DNA from: Streptomyces sp. CBMA29
GTDB taxonomy: Bacteria > Actinomycetota > Actinomycetes > Streptomycetales > Streptomycetaceae
DNA length: 64,000 nucleotides
Direction: 5' to 3'
NCBI RefSeq assembly: GCF_014596445.1
Contig: NZ_MECL01000009.1
Location: 1-64,000, forward strand
Position 1 is the stretch's first letter, and each line of letters starts with the position of its first letter. A model generated the notes under the pieces. That model was given only the letters and a program-made list of their open reading frames with translations. It was not told the DNA's origin and ran no database searches. Of this stretch, positions 9,132 to 17,057 are shown piece after piece. Made by a program: the position numbers and the translations under genes.

Positions 9132-9944
9132 TTACGGTGCGAGGTCGGGGCGGCGCGGGGTGCCCACGGCGCTCACGTCGAAGACCGCGCCGGTCACGGT
9201 CGCGGACTCCTCGCGCGAGGCGAGCAGGACGTACGGGGCGACGTAGTCCTCGGCGCGGGGGGCGAGGTCGAGGGCGGAGTACCGACGGAGCTGGTCGCCG
9301 GTCGGCAGCATGTCGCTGATGGAGGTGTCGCCCAGCGCCATGGCGCGCGGCCCGCGCAGATCGGTCGCCATCCCGCCCGGCGCGACCGCGTTCACCCGCA
9401 CACGCGGCGCGAGTTCGTAGGCCAACTGCGAGACGAGTCCCACTCCGGCGTGTTTGGACGCGGTGTAGAGCACGCCGCCGCCGCGTGGGTACAGCGCGGC
9501 GTTGGACAGGGTGAAGATCATCGATCCCCGCCGCTCGGTGAGCGCCTGCGCCGCCGCACGGGCGCCGAGCAGGTAGCCCTTGACGTTCACGCCGAACAAT
9601 TCCTCGTAGCCGCTCTCCAGTTCGGCCATCGACATGTCGAGCGCGGCCCGGCCGAAGTCCCACAGCCCCGCGTTGCCGATGAACGTGTCGAGTCCTCCGA
9701 AGGCCGATACGGCCGCTTCGACGGCTGCGGCGTTGTCGGCTCCCGAGGTGACGTCACCGCGTACGCCGCGTACGCGGTCGCCGTGCGCCTCCCGCAGGCT
9801 GTCCAGTTTCTCCGGTGACCGTTCGAGCACCGTGGCCGTCGCGCCCTCGGCGACGAAGCGGTCGACGACGGCCCGGCCGAGCCCCGATCCGCCGCCGGTC
9901 ACCAGCACCGACAGCCCGGCGAGACGTCCCTGTCGGGCGGCCAT
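9132..9944 (-). CDS. hcaB: cis-dihydrodiol dehydrogenase (HcaB/BphB-type SDR)
   Basis: A 270-residue classical short-chain dehydrogenase with TGGGSGLG (residues 16-23), catalytic Ser147, Tyr160 and Lys164 (YTASKHAG), and the BphB/HcaB-like VAPGGMATDLRGP segment. Family members oxidise the cis-dihydrodiol made by the ring-hydroxylating dioxygenase to a catechol with NAD. The ATG at 9944 shares one base with the stop of the hydrolase gene (TGATG). The match to BphB/HcaB is good, but the aromatic substrate is not known. Confidence 0.9.
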   Translation of the reverse strand: MAARQGRLAGLSVLVTGGGSGLGRAVVDRFVAEGATATVLERSPEKLDSLREAHGDRVRGVRGDVTSGADNAAAVEAAVSAFGGLDTFIGNAGLWDFGRAALDMSMAELESGYEELFGVNVKGYLLGARAAAQALTERRGSMIFTLSNAALYPRGGGVLYTASKHAGVGLVSQLAYELAPRVRVNAVAPGGMATDLRGPRAMALGDTSISDMLPTGDQLRRYSALDLAPRAEDYVAPYVLLASREESATVTGAVFDVSAVGTPRRPDLAP

Positions 9945-10801
9945 CAGTGGTGTTCCAGGAAGTGCTTGACCGTGGCGTTGAACTCGGCGGCGTGTTCGAG
10001 CTGCGCCCAGTGGCCGCAGCGGCCGAACATCAGCAGCCGGGAGTCGGGGATGACGGCGTGCGCGCGCAGGCTGGTCTCGTAGTGCACCGTACGGTCGTCC
10101 CGGCCGTGAACGATCAGGGTCGGCACGTCGGACCCGGCCATCTTCTGCCCCGCTTCCGCGAAGCCGGTCGCGCCGACGCCCGCGCGCATCACCGCCAGCC
10201 AGTTCCGCAGGTGCTCCGGCCTGCTCACGGCGGTGCGCGAGCGTTCCTCGGCCAACTCGCGGGTGGCGTGGGCCGGGTCAAAGCACATCACCTCGACCAG
10301 CTTCTGGAAGTTCTCCGGCGAGGGGTCCTCGTAGGTGTCGAAGATGATCCGGATGCCTTCGGACATCCCGTTCGGCGCCATCACGTTGACGCCCCAGATG
10401 CCCGAGCCCATGGTCACCAGGTGCGAGACCCGCTCGGGGTGCTCGGTGGCCATGACCATCCCGACCGCGCCGCCCATGGAGTTCCCGACGAAGGCGGCGC
10501 GGTCGATGCCCATGGCGTCCATCAACTGCGTGACGGCCGCGCCCTGGTCGCGTCCGGTCGCCACGCTCTGCGGGTTCGAGTCGCCCCAGCCCGGCATCGT
10601 CACGGCGATGCACCGGAAGTCGGCGGCGAGTCCGCGGATGTTGGCCTCGAAGTTCGACCAGCCGGTGGCGCCGGGCCCGGTGCCGTGGATCAGGAACACG
10701 GGATCGCCGTCACCGGCTTCGTTGATCTGGATCTGATAGTCGGCGGTGTCGACCAGCCGGTAGGTGGAGTCGTAGGTGATCTCTGAGGTGACGGTCGTCA
10801 T
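9944..10801 (-). CDS. mhpC: meta-cleavage product C-C hydrolase (MhpC/BphD type)
   Basis: A 285-residue alpha/beta hydrolase with oxyanion motif HGTGPGATGWSNF, nucleophile Ser108 in GNSMGG, Asp235 in HGRDD and His264 in GHWAQLEH. It hydrolyses the 2-hydroxy-6-oxo-dienoate made by extradiol cleavage to a short acid plus a 2-hydroxypentadienoate. The ATG at 10801 overlaps the stop of the ferredoxin reductase gene as ATGA. Placement among HcaEFCD, BphC and MhpDEF fits exactly. Confidence 0.93.
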   Translation of the reverse strand: MTTVTSEITYDSTYRLVDTADYQIQINEAGDGDPVFLIHGTGPGATGWSNFEANIRGLAADFRCIAVTMPGWGDSNPQSVATGRDQGAAVTQLMDAMGIDRAAFVGNSMGGAVGMVMATEHPERVSHLVTMGSGIWGVNVMAPNGMSEGIRIIFDTYEDPSPENFQKLVEVMCFDPAHATRELAEERSRTAVSRPEHLRNWLAVMRAGVGATGFAEAGQKMAGSDVPTLIVHGRDDRTVHYETSLRAHAVIPDSRLLMFGRCGHWAQLEHAAEFNATVKHFLEHH

Positions 10802-12063
10802 TGCGCGCTCTTTCTCACGAGGTGCTGTTTGAGTGTTCCGCGCAGGTCGAGGCCGGGGTCGGACAGCAGTCGGCTGTCGACCGGCACGTTTCCCGCGATG
10901 AGCCGCTTCACCACGCCGACCTCGCGGGCGGCGCCCATGCCCGCGGCTGCCGCGATCCGGCCGTGCCGCAGCCAGAAGGCGAGGAACCGGTCGGGAACGG
11001 CGCCCTCCCGGAGGACGAAGTCGTCGCTCCGCCGGGGCCGTCCGATGATCTGCAACGTGGTGTCGTACTGGTCCGACCACGCGTAGGGCGGCGCGGTGTA
11101 CCGCACCGGGCGGCCGGCGATCGTGCCGCCCACCGCCGTACCGTGCCGCTGCGCCGCCTCCCAGTGCTCGAGCCGGCCCCGGGCGGTCAGGTGCGGGTGC
11201 GGCTGGCTCGCGACATCGCCGGTGGCGTAGATCCACGCCCGGCTGGTCTGGCCGAACTCGTTGACGGGGATGCCCCAGTCGTCGACGTCGATACGCGCCG
11301 TACGGGCCAGTTCCGTCCGCGGCCGTACGCCGATCCCGACGACGACCGTGGCGGCCGGTACGCGCTGGCCGTCCGACAGGCGCACCGCCTCCACGCCCGC
11401 CGGGGAGCCGAGGAATTCCGTGACCGTGACACCGGTCAGCAGCCGCACCCCGTGGTCGCGGTGCAGCCGCGTCATCAGGTCCGCCACGGCCGGTCCGAGC
11501 ACGGTGGCCAGCGGATACGGCTGCGCTTCGACCACGGTCACCTCGATGCCGCGCCGACGGGCGACGGCGGCGAGTTCGAGGCCGATGAAGCCCGCGCCGA
11601 TGATGACCAGCGGGCCGCCGCGGGCCAGCCGCTCGTTGAGCCGTACCGCGTCGGCGGCGTCCCGGAGCGACAGGACGTTGTCGGCGTCGGCGCCGGGCGT
11701 GGTGAGGCGGCGCGCCGCGACACCGGTCGCCAGCACCAGTCGCCCGCAGCCGAGGACGTCGCCGCCGCTCAGCCGTACGGTGAGCGCGCCCGGATCGATG
11801 CCGACGACGCGTTCGCCGAGCCGCAGAGTGATGTCGAGGTCCTGATAGACCGACGAGGGCTGGATGGGCACGAGACCGGCGGACTCCCCGTCGAGCAGCC
11901 CCTTCGACAACGGCGGTCGTTCGTAGGGGAGGTTGGGGTCCGCGTCGACCAGGGTGACGGTGCCCCGGTAGCCGTGGCCGCGCAGGGCCACGGCAGCGCA
12001 GACGCCGGCGGCGCTGGCTCCGACGATGACGCAGCTCTGCCCGGACACGGCCGACGTGCTCAA
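10798..12063 (-). CDS. hcaD: Ferredoxin reductase component of ring-hydroxylating dioxygenase
   Basis: A 421-residue FAD/NADH rhodocoxin/HcaD-type reductase. The FAD motif is VIVGASAAGVCAA near the N-terminus, the NADH motif is IIGAGFIGLELAA near residue 150, and the ATGDVA motif follows. It passes electrons from NADH to the Rieske ferredoxin encoded just upstream. The proposed start is TTG at 12063, overlapping the ferredoxin stop (TTGA) with GGAG 5 bases before; a GTG eight codons later is the alternative. The C-terminal reductase dimerisation domain is complete. Confidence 0.92.
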   Translation of the reverse strand: MSTSAVSGQSCVIVGASAAGVCAAVALRGHGYRGTVTLVDADPNLPYERPPLSKGLLDGESAGLVPIQPSSVYQDLDITLRLGERVVGIDPGALTVRLSGGDVLGCGRLVLATGVAARRLTTPGADADNVLSLRDAADAVRLNERLARGGPLVIIGAGFIGLELAAVARRRGIEVTVVEAQPYPLATVLGPAVADLMTRLHRDHGVRLLTGVTVTEFLGSPAGVEAVRLSDGQRVPAATVVVGIGVRPRTELARTARIDVDDWGIPVNEFGQTSRAWIYATGDVASQPHPHLTARGRLEHWEAAQRHGTAVGGTIAGRPVRYTAPPYAWSDQYDTTLQIIGRPRRSDDFVLREGAVPDRFLAFWLRHGRIAAAAGMGAAREVGVVKRLIAGNVPVDSRLLSDPGLDLRGTLKQHLVRKSAQ

Positions 12064-12374
12064 CTCCGCTCCGGTATCTCGACCATGACGTCGTCGCCGT
12101 CCAGCTTCACCTGGTAGGTGCACAGCGGGAGGGTCGCGGGCGGCGACAGCACGGAACCGGTCCTGAGGTCGAACTTCGCGAAGTGCCAGGCGCATTCGAC
12201 CTGGTCGCCGTCCACGTACCCGTCGGCCAGCGAGGACTGGCCGTGCGTGCAGGTGTCGTTCAGGGCGAAGAATTCGCCGTCGGCCCTGAACACGGCGACG
12301 GGCGGCACCGTCGGCATCTGGAGTGCGTCACCGTCGTCGAGTTCGTCGACGGAACAGGCACGGATCCACGGCAT
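12060..12374 (-). CDS. hcaC: Rieske ferredoxin component of dioxygenase
   Basis: A 104-residue soluble Rieske ferredoxin of normal length. The cluster ligands are Cys42 and His44 in CTHG and Cys61 and His64 in CAWH. It shuttles electrons between the reductase (HcaD-like) and the terminal oxygenase. The ATG at 12374 has AAAGGT upstream. It is coupled to the reductase gene by a 4-base overlap. Confidence 0.95.
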   Translation of the reverse strand: MPWIRACSVDELDDGDALQMPTVPPVAVFRADGEFFALNDTCTHGQSSLADGYVDGDQVECAWHFAKFDLRTGSVLSPPATLPLCTYQVKLDGDDVMVEIPERS

Positions 12375-12421
12375 TGCTGCACCTTTCGGTAGGCGCGGGA
12401 CGGCGCGCGGGGCGGGTCGGG

Positions 12422-12985
12422 TCAGAAGAAGTTGCTGAGGTTGCCGGACTGGAGCACCGTCTGGTCGAGGTAGACGAACCGCTTGGCGATCGCGAACCCG
12501 GACTCCGTGCGCCGCAGTGTGTCCTCGCGCCGGCCGACCCACTGGTCGGTGTCGCTCTTGAGCCGGGTGCGGTACAGCAGGAAATTGCTCTGCACCACGA
12601 GTTCGGCGCCGCTGTCCTCGGTCACCCGGACGTTGGTGATGAGGTGCCGGGTACGGGACGGCGGGTCCTCGGCCCACGAGGTCCCGGTCGCGAACTTCTC
12701 GGCCCGCGTCCGGAGGAACTGCTTGTCCTCGTCGAAGTAGGCCATCTCGCCGGGCTTGGTGAACTCCAGGTGCAACTGCCGCCTGGTCATCGTCCGCCGC
12801 AGCGGCATGAAGTAGTGGGTGTCCTCGGTGAAGAGGTCGACCCACTCCTCGTACTGGTGGGCGTCGAGCAGGGCCGACTCGTAGGAGTAGAACTGCTCGA
12901 CCCCGTGCTGCCGCAGCAGCGTGTCGAGATCGACGGCGTGCGGGACGGGTACGGCACGCGCTGCGGGTACGGCGTGAGTCGTCAT
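12422..12985 (-). CDS. hcaF: Ring-hydroxylating dioxygenase beta subunit
   Basis: A 187-residue SnoaL-like beta subunit (about 180 residues is typical), with the conserved EQFYSYESALLDAHQYEEW helix and the GRREDTLRR segment near the C-terminus. It supports assembly of the alpha3beta3 terminal oxygenase encoded with the alpha subunit 15 bases upstream. It binds no cofactor itself. Confidence 0.93.
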   Translation of the reverse strand: MTTHAVPAARAVPVPHAVDLDTLLRQHGVEQFYSYESALLDAHQYEEWVDLFTEDTHYFMPLRRTMTRRQLHLEFTKPGEMAYFDEDKQFLRTRAEKFATGTSWAEDPPSRTRHLITNVRVTEDSGAELVVQSNFLLYRTRLKSDTDQWVGRREDTLRRTESGFAIAKRFVYLDQTVLQSGNLSNFF

Positions 12986-13000
12986 CGCGGGCTCCTGGGC

Positions 13001-14359
13001 CTAGTAGCGGTCGTGGGGAACCGTGCTCTTGCGCAGCCCCTCCCACGTGGGGTTTCGGAGCCACTCGCGCCAGGCGTGGTAGGTCCACAACTGGGCGTGC
13101 TCGTTGATGGGCGCGTCGATGACGGCGAGGCCGTCGTCCTTGACGACCTCGGACGTGCCGAGACCCATCTTGAGAAGCTGGGGGATCTCGCGGCTCTTGG
13201 CGCCCTTGGTCTGGAGGGTGGACTGCGCCCAGTTCTCGCCGTCCTCCTGTTCAAGCATTCCGGCGGGTCCGAAGAAGTGGATCTGCGCGTGCAGCGCGGC
13301 GGCCTGCTCCTGCGGCGAGGCGTTCTTGTCGCGGAAGGAGTACCACCAGATCTCGGTGACGTCGGGGCTGCGCGGCACTCGCAGGCTGAGCTGGGCGTTC
13401 GCCGTGACCCAGGCGGTCGGGAAGATGTGCGGGTGGCCGGCCACCCGGCTTCCGTGGCGCCCGAGCTTGGCCTGGGTCTGCGGTGTGTAGCGCCACTTGA
13501 ACTGCTCCCGGCCCCCGGCCGTCACCTCCAGCGACTCCTGGTCGGGACCCGAGATCGCGTGCCCGTACTCGCCCACCATCACCACGTTGTGCAAGTCGGT
13601 GGGCAGGAAGGGGACTTCGAGGTCGGCGCCGGATTCGGTCCTGGCGCCGCCGTCGACGAACTCGTTCGGCGGGGCCGGGATGAGACCGACGGCGAAGGCC
13701 GACATGTGGGTGATCTGCGGGTGGTAGTAGTCGAAGACGTTGTCGACGGTGAACTTCCAGTTGGCCCTGACGGTGAACTTCTGGACGCCGGGGACGGCTT
13801 CCAGGTCTCCGCGCTCGGCGAGCAGGTCCAGTCCGAGCCGGCCCGTCGCGCCGAGGTACTCCTCCAGGGGCGGCGCGTCCGCGTCCATGGTGGCGAACAC
13901 GAAACCGCGGTAGGAGTCGAGGTGTGCCACCTTGCGCAGCGGGTGCTTGGACAGGTCCAGCTTGTCCTTGTAGAAGAGGGACTTGCCGGGCACGCCGACG
14001 AGTTCGCCGTCCAGTCCGAAGGTCCACCCGTGGTACGTGCACATGAAATTGCGGACGTTTCCCTCCTCGGCCCGGCACACCGCGTTGCCGCGGTGCGAAC
14101 AGGTGTTGAGAAAGGCGCGGATCGAGCCGTCCCGCTGCCGGACCACGAGGACGTTGTCCGATCCCATCGGGGCCTCGAAGAAGTCGCCGCGCTTGGGAAT
14201 CTGCGTCTCGTGGCACAGAAAGAGCCAGGCCCGGCCGAATATCTGCGTCATCTCCAGATCGAAGATCTCCTGGTCGCTGAAGATGCGCCGGTCGATCTCG
14301 CCTCTTTCGAGCGAGACCAGCTCATCGAGCTGGTCCACCGCGCGTGGGGAGTCGTTCAT
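13001..14359 (-). CDS. hcaE: Ring-hydroxylating dioxygenase alpha subunit
   Basis: A 452-residue terminal oxygenase large subunit. The Rieske ligands are Cys87/His89 and Cys107/His110. The mononuclear iron site is in DNVFDYYHPQITH (His213, His218), with the acidic ligand in the EQEDGEN segment near 371-376. It inserts both atoms of O2 into an aromatic ring to give a cis-dihydrodiol. The family includes 3-phenylpropionate, biphenyl, cumene and related dioxygenases. Substrate choice is not readable from this sequence alone, so the hca name is by overall pathway resemblance. Confidence 0.93.
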   Translation of the reverse strand: MNDSPRAVDQLDELVSLERGEIDRRIFSDQEIFDLEMTQIFGRAWLFLCHETQIPKRGDFFEAPMGSDNVLVVRQRDGSIRAFLNTCSHRGNAVCRAEEGNVRNFMCTYHGWTFGLDGELVGVPGKSLFYKDKLDLSKHPLRKVAHLDSYRGFVFATMDADAPPLEEYLGATGRLGLDLLAERGDLEAVPGVQKFTVRANWKFTVDNVFDYYHPQITHMSAFAVGLIPAPPNEFVDGGARTESGADLEVPFLPTDLHNVVMVGEYGHAISGPDQESLEVTAGGREQFKWRYTPQTQAKLGRHGSRVAGHPHIFPTAWVTANAQLSLRVPRSPDVTEIWWYSFRDKNASPQEQAAALHAQIHFFGPAGMLEQEDGENWAQSTLQTKGAKSREIPQLLKMGLGTSEVVKDDGLAVIDAPINEHAQLWTYHAWREWLRNPTWEGLRKSTVPHDRY

Positions 14360-14387
14360 GGTGTTCTCCTTGGCGTACGCGTCACCG

Positions 14388-15278
14388 TCAGTGGGTGTGA
14401 TTGCGGTCGTGGCCCCAGAACTGAGCGGCGTCCCAATTCGTGATCGTCCAGGTCTCGTCGTCGATCAATTTGCCGGCCGTTCCGTACTCCACACCGATGC
14501 CGGACGGCGACTTCATGTAGAACGAGAGCATCTCGTCGTTCGTGTGCCGGCCGAGCGTCGCGGTGAGGGAGATCTCCTTCGCGCGCACCCGGTCGAGTGC
14601 GCGGCCGACTCCGTCGATGCTGTCGACCTCGAGCATGAAGTGGTCGATGAAGGGCTTCCTGCCGTCCGGCGCGGGCCCGAACGCGAGTGAGTGGTGCCGG
14701 GGATTGACGTGGGTGAAGGTCAGGACCAGGGGCTTGAAGGTGATGTAGTCGCTCACCTTGAAACCGAGGACCTGGCGGTAGAAGGCGACCATCTCGTCGA
14801 CGTCGGACGAGACGAGCACGATGTGGCCGACCCCCAGGTCGTTGCCCTTGCCGTCCCGCGTCACGAACCGGACACCGGTCGGCGAGACGAAGGCGGAGGA
14901 CACGGTGACGGCGCCGTAGAACAGCTCCAACCGGAAGCCGGCCGGATCGGCGAACCGCACCAGCCGGCGGACTCCGCGCAGGTCGGCGAGGTGCGGATCC
15001 TCCTTGACGGCGACCCCCGCGCTCTCCAGGTCCCGCACCTGGGCGTCGAGGTCGTCCTCGGTCGCCACTTCCCAGCCGACGTAGGACAGCGTGTCGTCCC
15101 CGGCGCGCACCGCGATGCGGTGGTGCCTGGCGTCCATCCGCAGAAACAGCGTTTCTACGTCGTCGGCGTCCCGTCCGCGGGTGACGTGCAGGCCCAGAAT
15201 GTCGCCCGCGAAGTCCTCCCACGCATTGAGGTCTTGCGCACCTATGCCGATGTAACCGAGCGCCTTGATATAACTCAC
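14388..15278 (-). CDS. bphC: Type I extradiol dioxygenase (2,3-dihydroxybiphenyl 1,2-dioxygenase-like)
   Basis: A 296-residue two-domain vicinal-oxygen-chelate dioxygenase. The C-terminal catalytic domain has HIVLVSSD (first His), HHSLAF and IDHFMLEV (second His region), and VEYGTAG with the Glu ligand. It cleaves the catechol next to its hydroxyls. GTG 15278 has GGAGGA 7 bases upstream and begins right at the fold; the frame extends to 15353 without support. It is the first structural gene of the block. The promoter region carries a TTCCGTC-A-GACGGAA palindrome. Confidence 0.92.
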   Translation of the reverse strand: MSYIKALGYIGIGAQDLNAWEDFAGDILGLHVTRGRDADDVETLFLRMDARHHRIAVRAGDDTLSYVGWEVATEDDLDAQVRDLESAGVAVKEDPHLADLRGVRRLVRFADPAGFRLELFYGAVTVSSAFVSPTGVRFVTRDGKGNDLGVGHIVLVSSDVDEMVAFYRQVLGFKVSDYITFKPLVLTFTHVNPRHHSLAFGPAPDGRKPFIDHFMLEVDSIDGVGRALDRVRAKEISLTATLGRHTNDEMLSFYMKSPSGIGVEYGTAGKLIDDETWTITNWDAAQFWGHDRNHTH

Positions 15279-15355
15279 GCGCGATTCCTCCGATTCCCAA
15301 TGGATGACGCGGAGGCCCTCGAAAAACACACAAGGGAAGGGCCTGCGCATCACTG

Positions 15356-15402
15356 TATTTAGCGCACCAGAAGAAGCCAGGATTCTGTTCCGTCAGACGG
15401 AA
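15356..15402 (-). promoter_or_regulatory. Candidate promoter and operator of the bphC-hca operon
   Basis: On the minus strand a TAAATA -10-like hexamer (15361-15356) is preceded at the -35 position by a perfect 15-bp odd-centred palindrome, TTCCGTCAGACGGAA (15388-15402). An almost identical site lies upstream of the MFS gene at 18678. The adjacent IclR gene is the natural candidate to bind it. The shared GTCAGAC core with the GntR sites further right leaves room for another regulator. Confidence 0.6.
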
Positions 15403-15430
15403 AGCAGTTGTTCCGGCGCACTCCCCGCGG

Positions 15431-16231
15431 TCATGTGCGGTGCAGCGCGGTCGAGAGCTGCTGTGCGGTGTCGACGAGCACCGACCTGTACCGGGCGGGG
15501 GTGCGGCCGAGTACCGGGCAGGAAAGCGAGACCGCGGCGACCGCACGGCTGTGATCAGCGGCCCAGATAGGCGCCGCCAGGCAGGCCACGCCGAGGAACG
15601 ACTCCTCGTGATCCGTCGCGATACCGGTCTCGCGCACCCGGACCAGAGAGAGCTTCATCCGCTGAGCATCGGGAATGGTGTACGCGGTGAACCGCTTGAA
15701 GGATCCGTCGAGAACGGCCCTCAGATGCGGGGAAGGGGCGAACGCGAGCAGCGCCTTCCCGAGCCCTGTGGCATAAGCGGGCCTGCGCCCGCCGATACGC
15801 GTGTCCATTCTCGGCGCGCCCAGTCCTGAGACTTTGTCGATGTACAGGATGTCCGCACCGCTGAGAATGGCGAGATGAATGGTCTGCCGGGTGAGGGCGA
15901 ACAATTCGGCCAGGTAGGGAGAGGCCAGTTCGCGCAGGTCCTTCGCGGCGCCGACCTGCACCCGGCTGCCCAGCTCGAAGACGCGCTCGGCGAGCAGATA
16001 CCGCTCGCCTTCCTTGGCCACATAGCCGTGCTCGATCATCGCGCTCAGCAGCCGGTGGACGGTCGACTTGGCCATCCCGGTGCGGGCGGCGATCTCCGAG
16101 ACGCCCAGGGACTTCCGCGAACCGGACAGGGTGTCGAGCACGGCGAGCGCCTTGCCGACGGATGTGTCGCGCACTTCGCCGGCCGCCGCGGCGGCGTCGT
16201 GCACCCGCCGCGGGCTTTCCGGAGCAGGCAT
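15431..16231 (-). CDS. IclR-family transcriptional regulator
   Basis: A 266-residue regulator with an N-terminal winged helix (SVGKALAVLDTLSG, then AARTGMAKSTVHRLLSAM) and a C-terminal IclR effector domain. ATG 16231 has GAGGAGG 6 bases upstream. It sits directly upstream of and co-oriented with the bphC-hca block and divergent from the TetR gene. IclR proteins commonly control aromatic catabolism as effector-responsive activators or repressors. An aromatic pathway intermediate is the likely effector. Confidence 0.92.
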   Translation of the reverse strand: MPAPESPRRVHDAAAAAGEVRDTSVGKALAVLDTLSGSRKSLGVSEIAARTGMAKSTVHRLLSAMIEHGYVAKEGERYLLAERVFELGSRVQVGAAKDLRELASPYLAELFALTRQTIHLAILSGADILYIDKVSGLGAPRMDTRIGGRRPAYATGLGKALLAFAPSPHLRAVLDGSFKRFTAYTIPDAQRMKLSLVRVRETGIATDHEESFLGVACLAAPIWAADHSRAVAAVSLSCPVLGRTPARYRSVLVDTAQQLSTALHRT

Positions 16232-16270
16232 CGGGTTCCTCCTCAAGGTACGAGGTCACCAGCCGTTAAA

Positions 16271-16286
16271 TGGGAGTAAACTCTCA
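16271..16286. promoter_or_regulatory. Palindromic operator candidate between IclR and TetR genes
   Basis: TGGGAGTAAACTCTCA is a 16-bp near-perfect palindrome (one mismatch per arm) in the divergent promoter region. It is 56 bases before the proposed TetR start and 40 before the IclR start. Size and symmetry fit a TetR dimer site, so autoregulation is likely. Confidence 0.5.
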
Positions 16287-16341
16287 CTTAGCCGTCACAG
16301 TAGGCTGCCCGCAGTCGCATCGCAAGAGTGGGGAGCGGAGA

Positions 16342-16974
16342 TTGCCGGACGAGTCCGCAGCACCGGTACCGGTACCGGTACCGGTACGCAAACGCGCCCG
16401 TCGCGCCGACTCCCGGCGGAACCTCGATCGCATCCTGGCGGCGGCGCAGACCCTGATCGAACGCGAGGGGCCCGACGTCACTCTCGACGAGATCGCCAAG
16501 GAGGCCGGTGTCGCGCCCGCCACCCTCTACCGGCACTTCCCGAGCAGAATGCATCTGTTCGAGGGCGTCTACCGCGGTCGTGTCGCACAACTGGCCTCCA
16601 TGGCAACGGAGTTGGCGCAGCGCGACGAGCCGACGGAAGCGCTCCTGAACTGGCTGCACCAGTTCGTCGATCTGGGAGTCGAGGCGCAGGGAGTCCTCGC
16701 CGGACTGCTCGCGCAGGGGCTCCGTGAGACCGACCCCGTCGCCAACGCCGAGTGGGGCCAGTCGCAGCTGGTCTCGGCGGCGGATCTGCTGCTGCGGCCC
16801 GCCCAGGAGCTCGGCGCCATCCGCGAAGACCTCACCGCCGGCCGGCTCGTGGCGCTGCTCACCGGCATCGCCCTGGCCGTCCACACGCTCGGCCCCTCCT
16901 CGGCCACGGCCCGGACCCTGGAAGCGCGCCACGCGCTGAACCTTCTGCTCGAAGGTCTCGCGCCGCGGCCCTGA
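16342..16974 (+). CDS. TetR-family repressor
   Basis: A 210-residue TetR protein. The HTH is ILAAAQTLIEREGPDVTLDEIA followed by VAPATLYRHFPSR, with an all-helical ligand domain behind it. The proposed start is TTG 16342 with GGAG 6 bases upstream. An ATG at 16270 lies inside the operator palindrome and has no ribosome site. A Val-Pro repeat encoded by four GGTACC hexamers (16362-16387) precedes the HTH. It is convergent with an MFS exporter gene, so it probably controls efflux, although TetR genes are more often divergent from their targets. Confidence 0.85.
   Translation: MPDESAAPVPVPVPVRKRARRADSRRNLDRILAAAQTLIEREGPDVTLDEIAKEAGVAPATLYRHFPSRMHLFEGVYRGRVAQLASMATELAQRDEPTEALLNWLHQFVDLGVEAQGVLAGLLAQGLRETDPVANAEWGQSQLVSAADLLLRPAQELGAIREDLTAGRLVALLTGIALAVHTLGPSSATARTLEARHALNLLLEGLAPRP
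16362..16387. repeat. 6-bp GGTACC tandem array in TetR coding start
   Basis: Four tandem ggtacc units encode alternating Val-Pro before the HTH of the TetR protein. The array is a slippage-prone coding microsatellite; each unit is also a KpnI-type palindrome. Confidence 0.8.
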
Positions 16975-17012
16975 CCGTCGCCTTCACGGCGGGCCGTCGC
17001 CTTCACGGCGGG
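16975..17012. terminator. Duplicated 19-bp hairpin between convergent TetR and MFS genes
   Basis: Two exact tandem copies of CCGTCGCCTTCACGGCGGG begin at the base after the TetR stop. Each copy contains a small GCCGT/ACGGC stem. The position between two convergent stops suggests a bidirectional terminator built by duplication. Confidence 0.55.
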
Positions 17013-17057
17013 AGAGCCCGCGGCGGCGCGCACCGGGGCGACGACGCAGCGGAGGAA

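Noticed and set aside
16270..16341. ATG 16270 as the TetR start
   Set aside because: No ribosome site, and it sits inside the operator-like palindrome; TTG 16342 has GGAG at good spacing.
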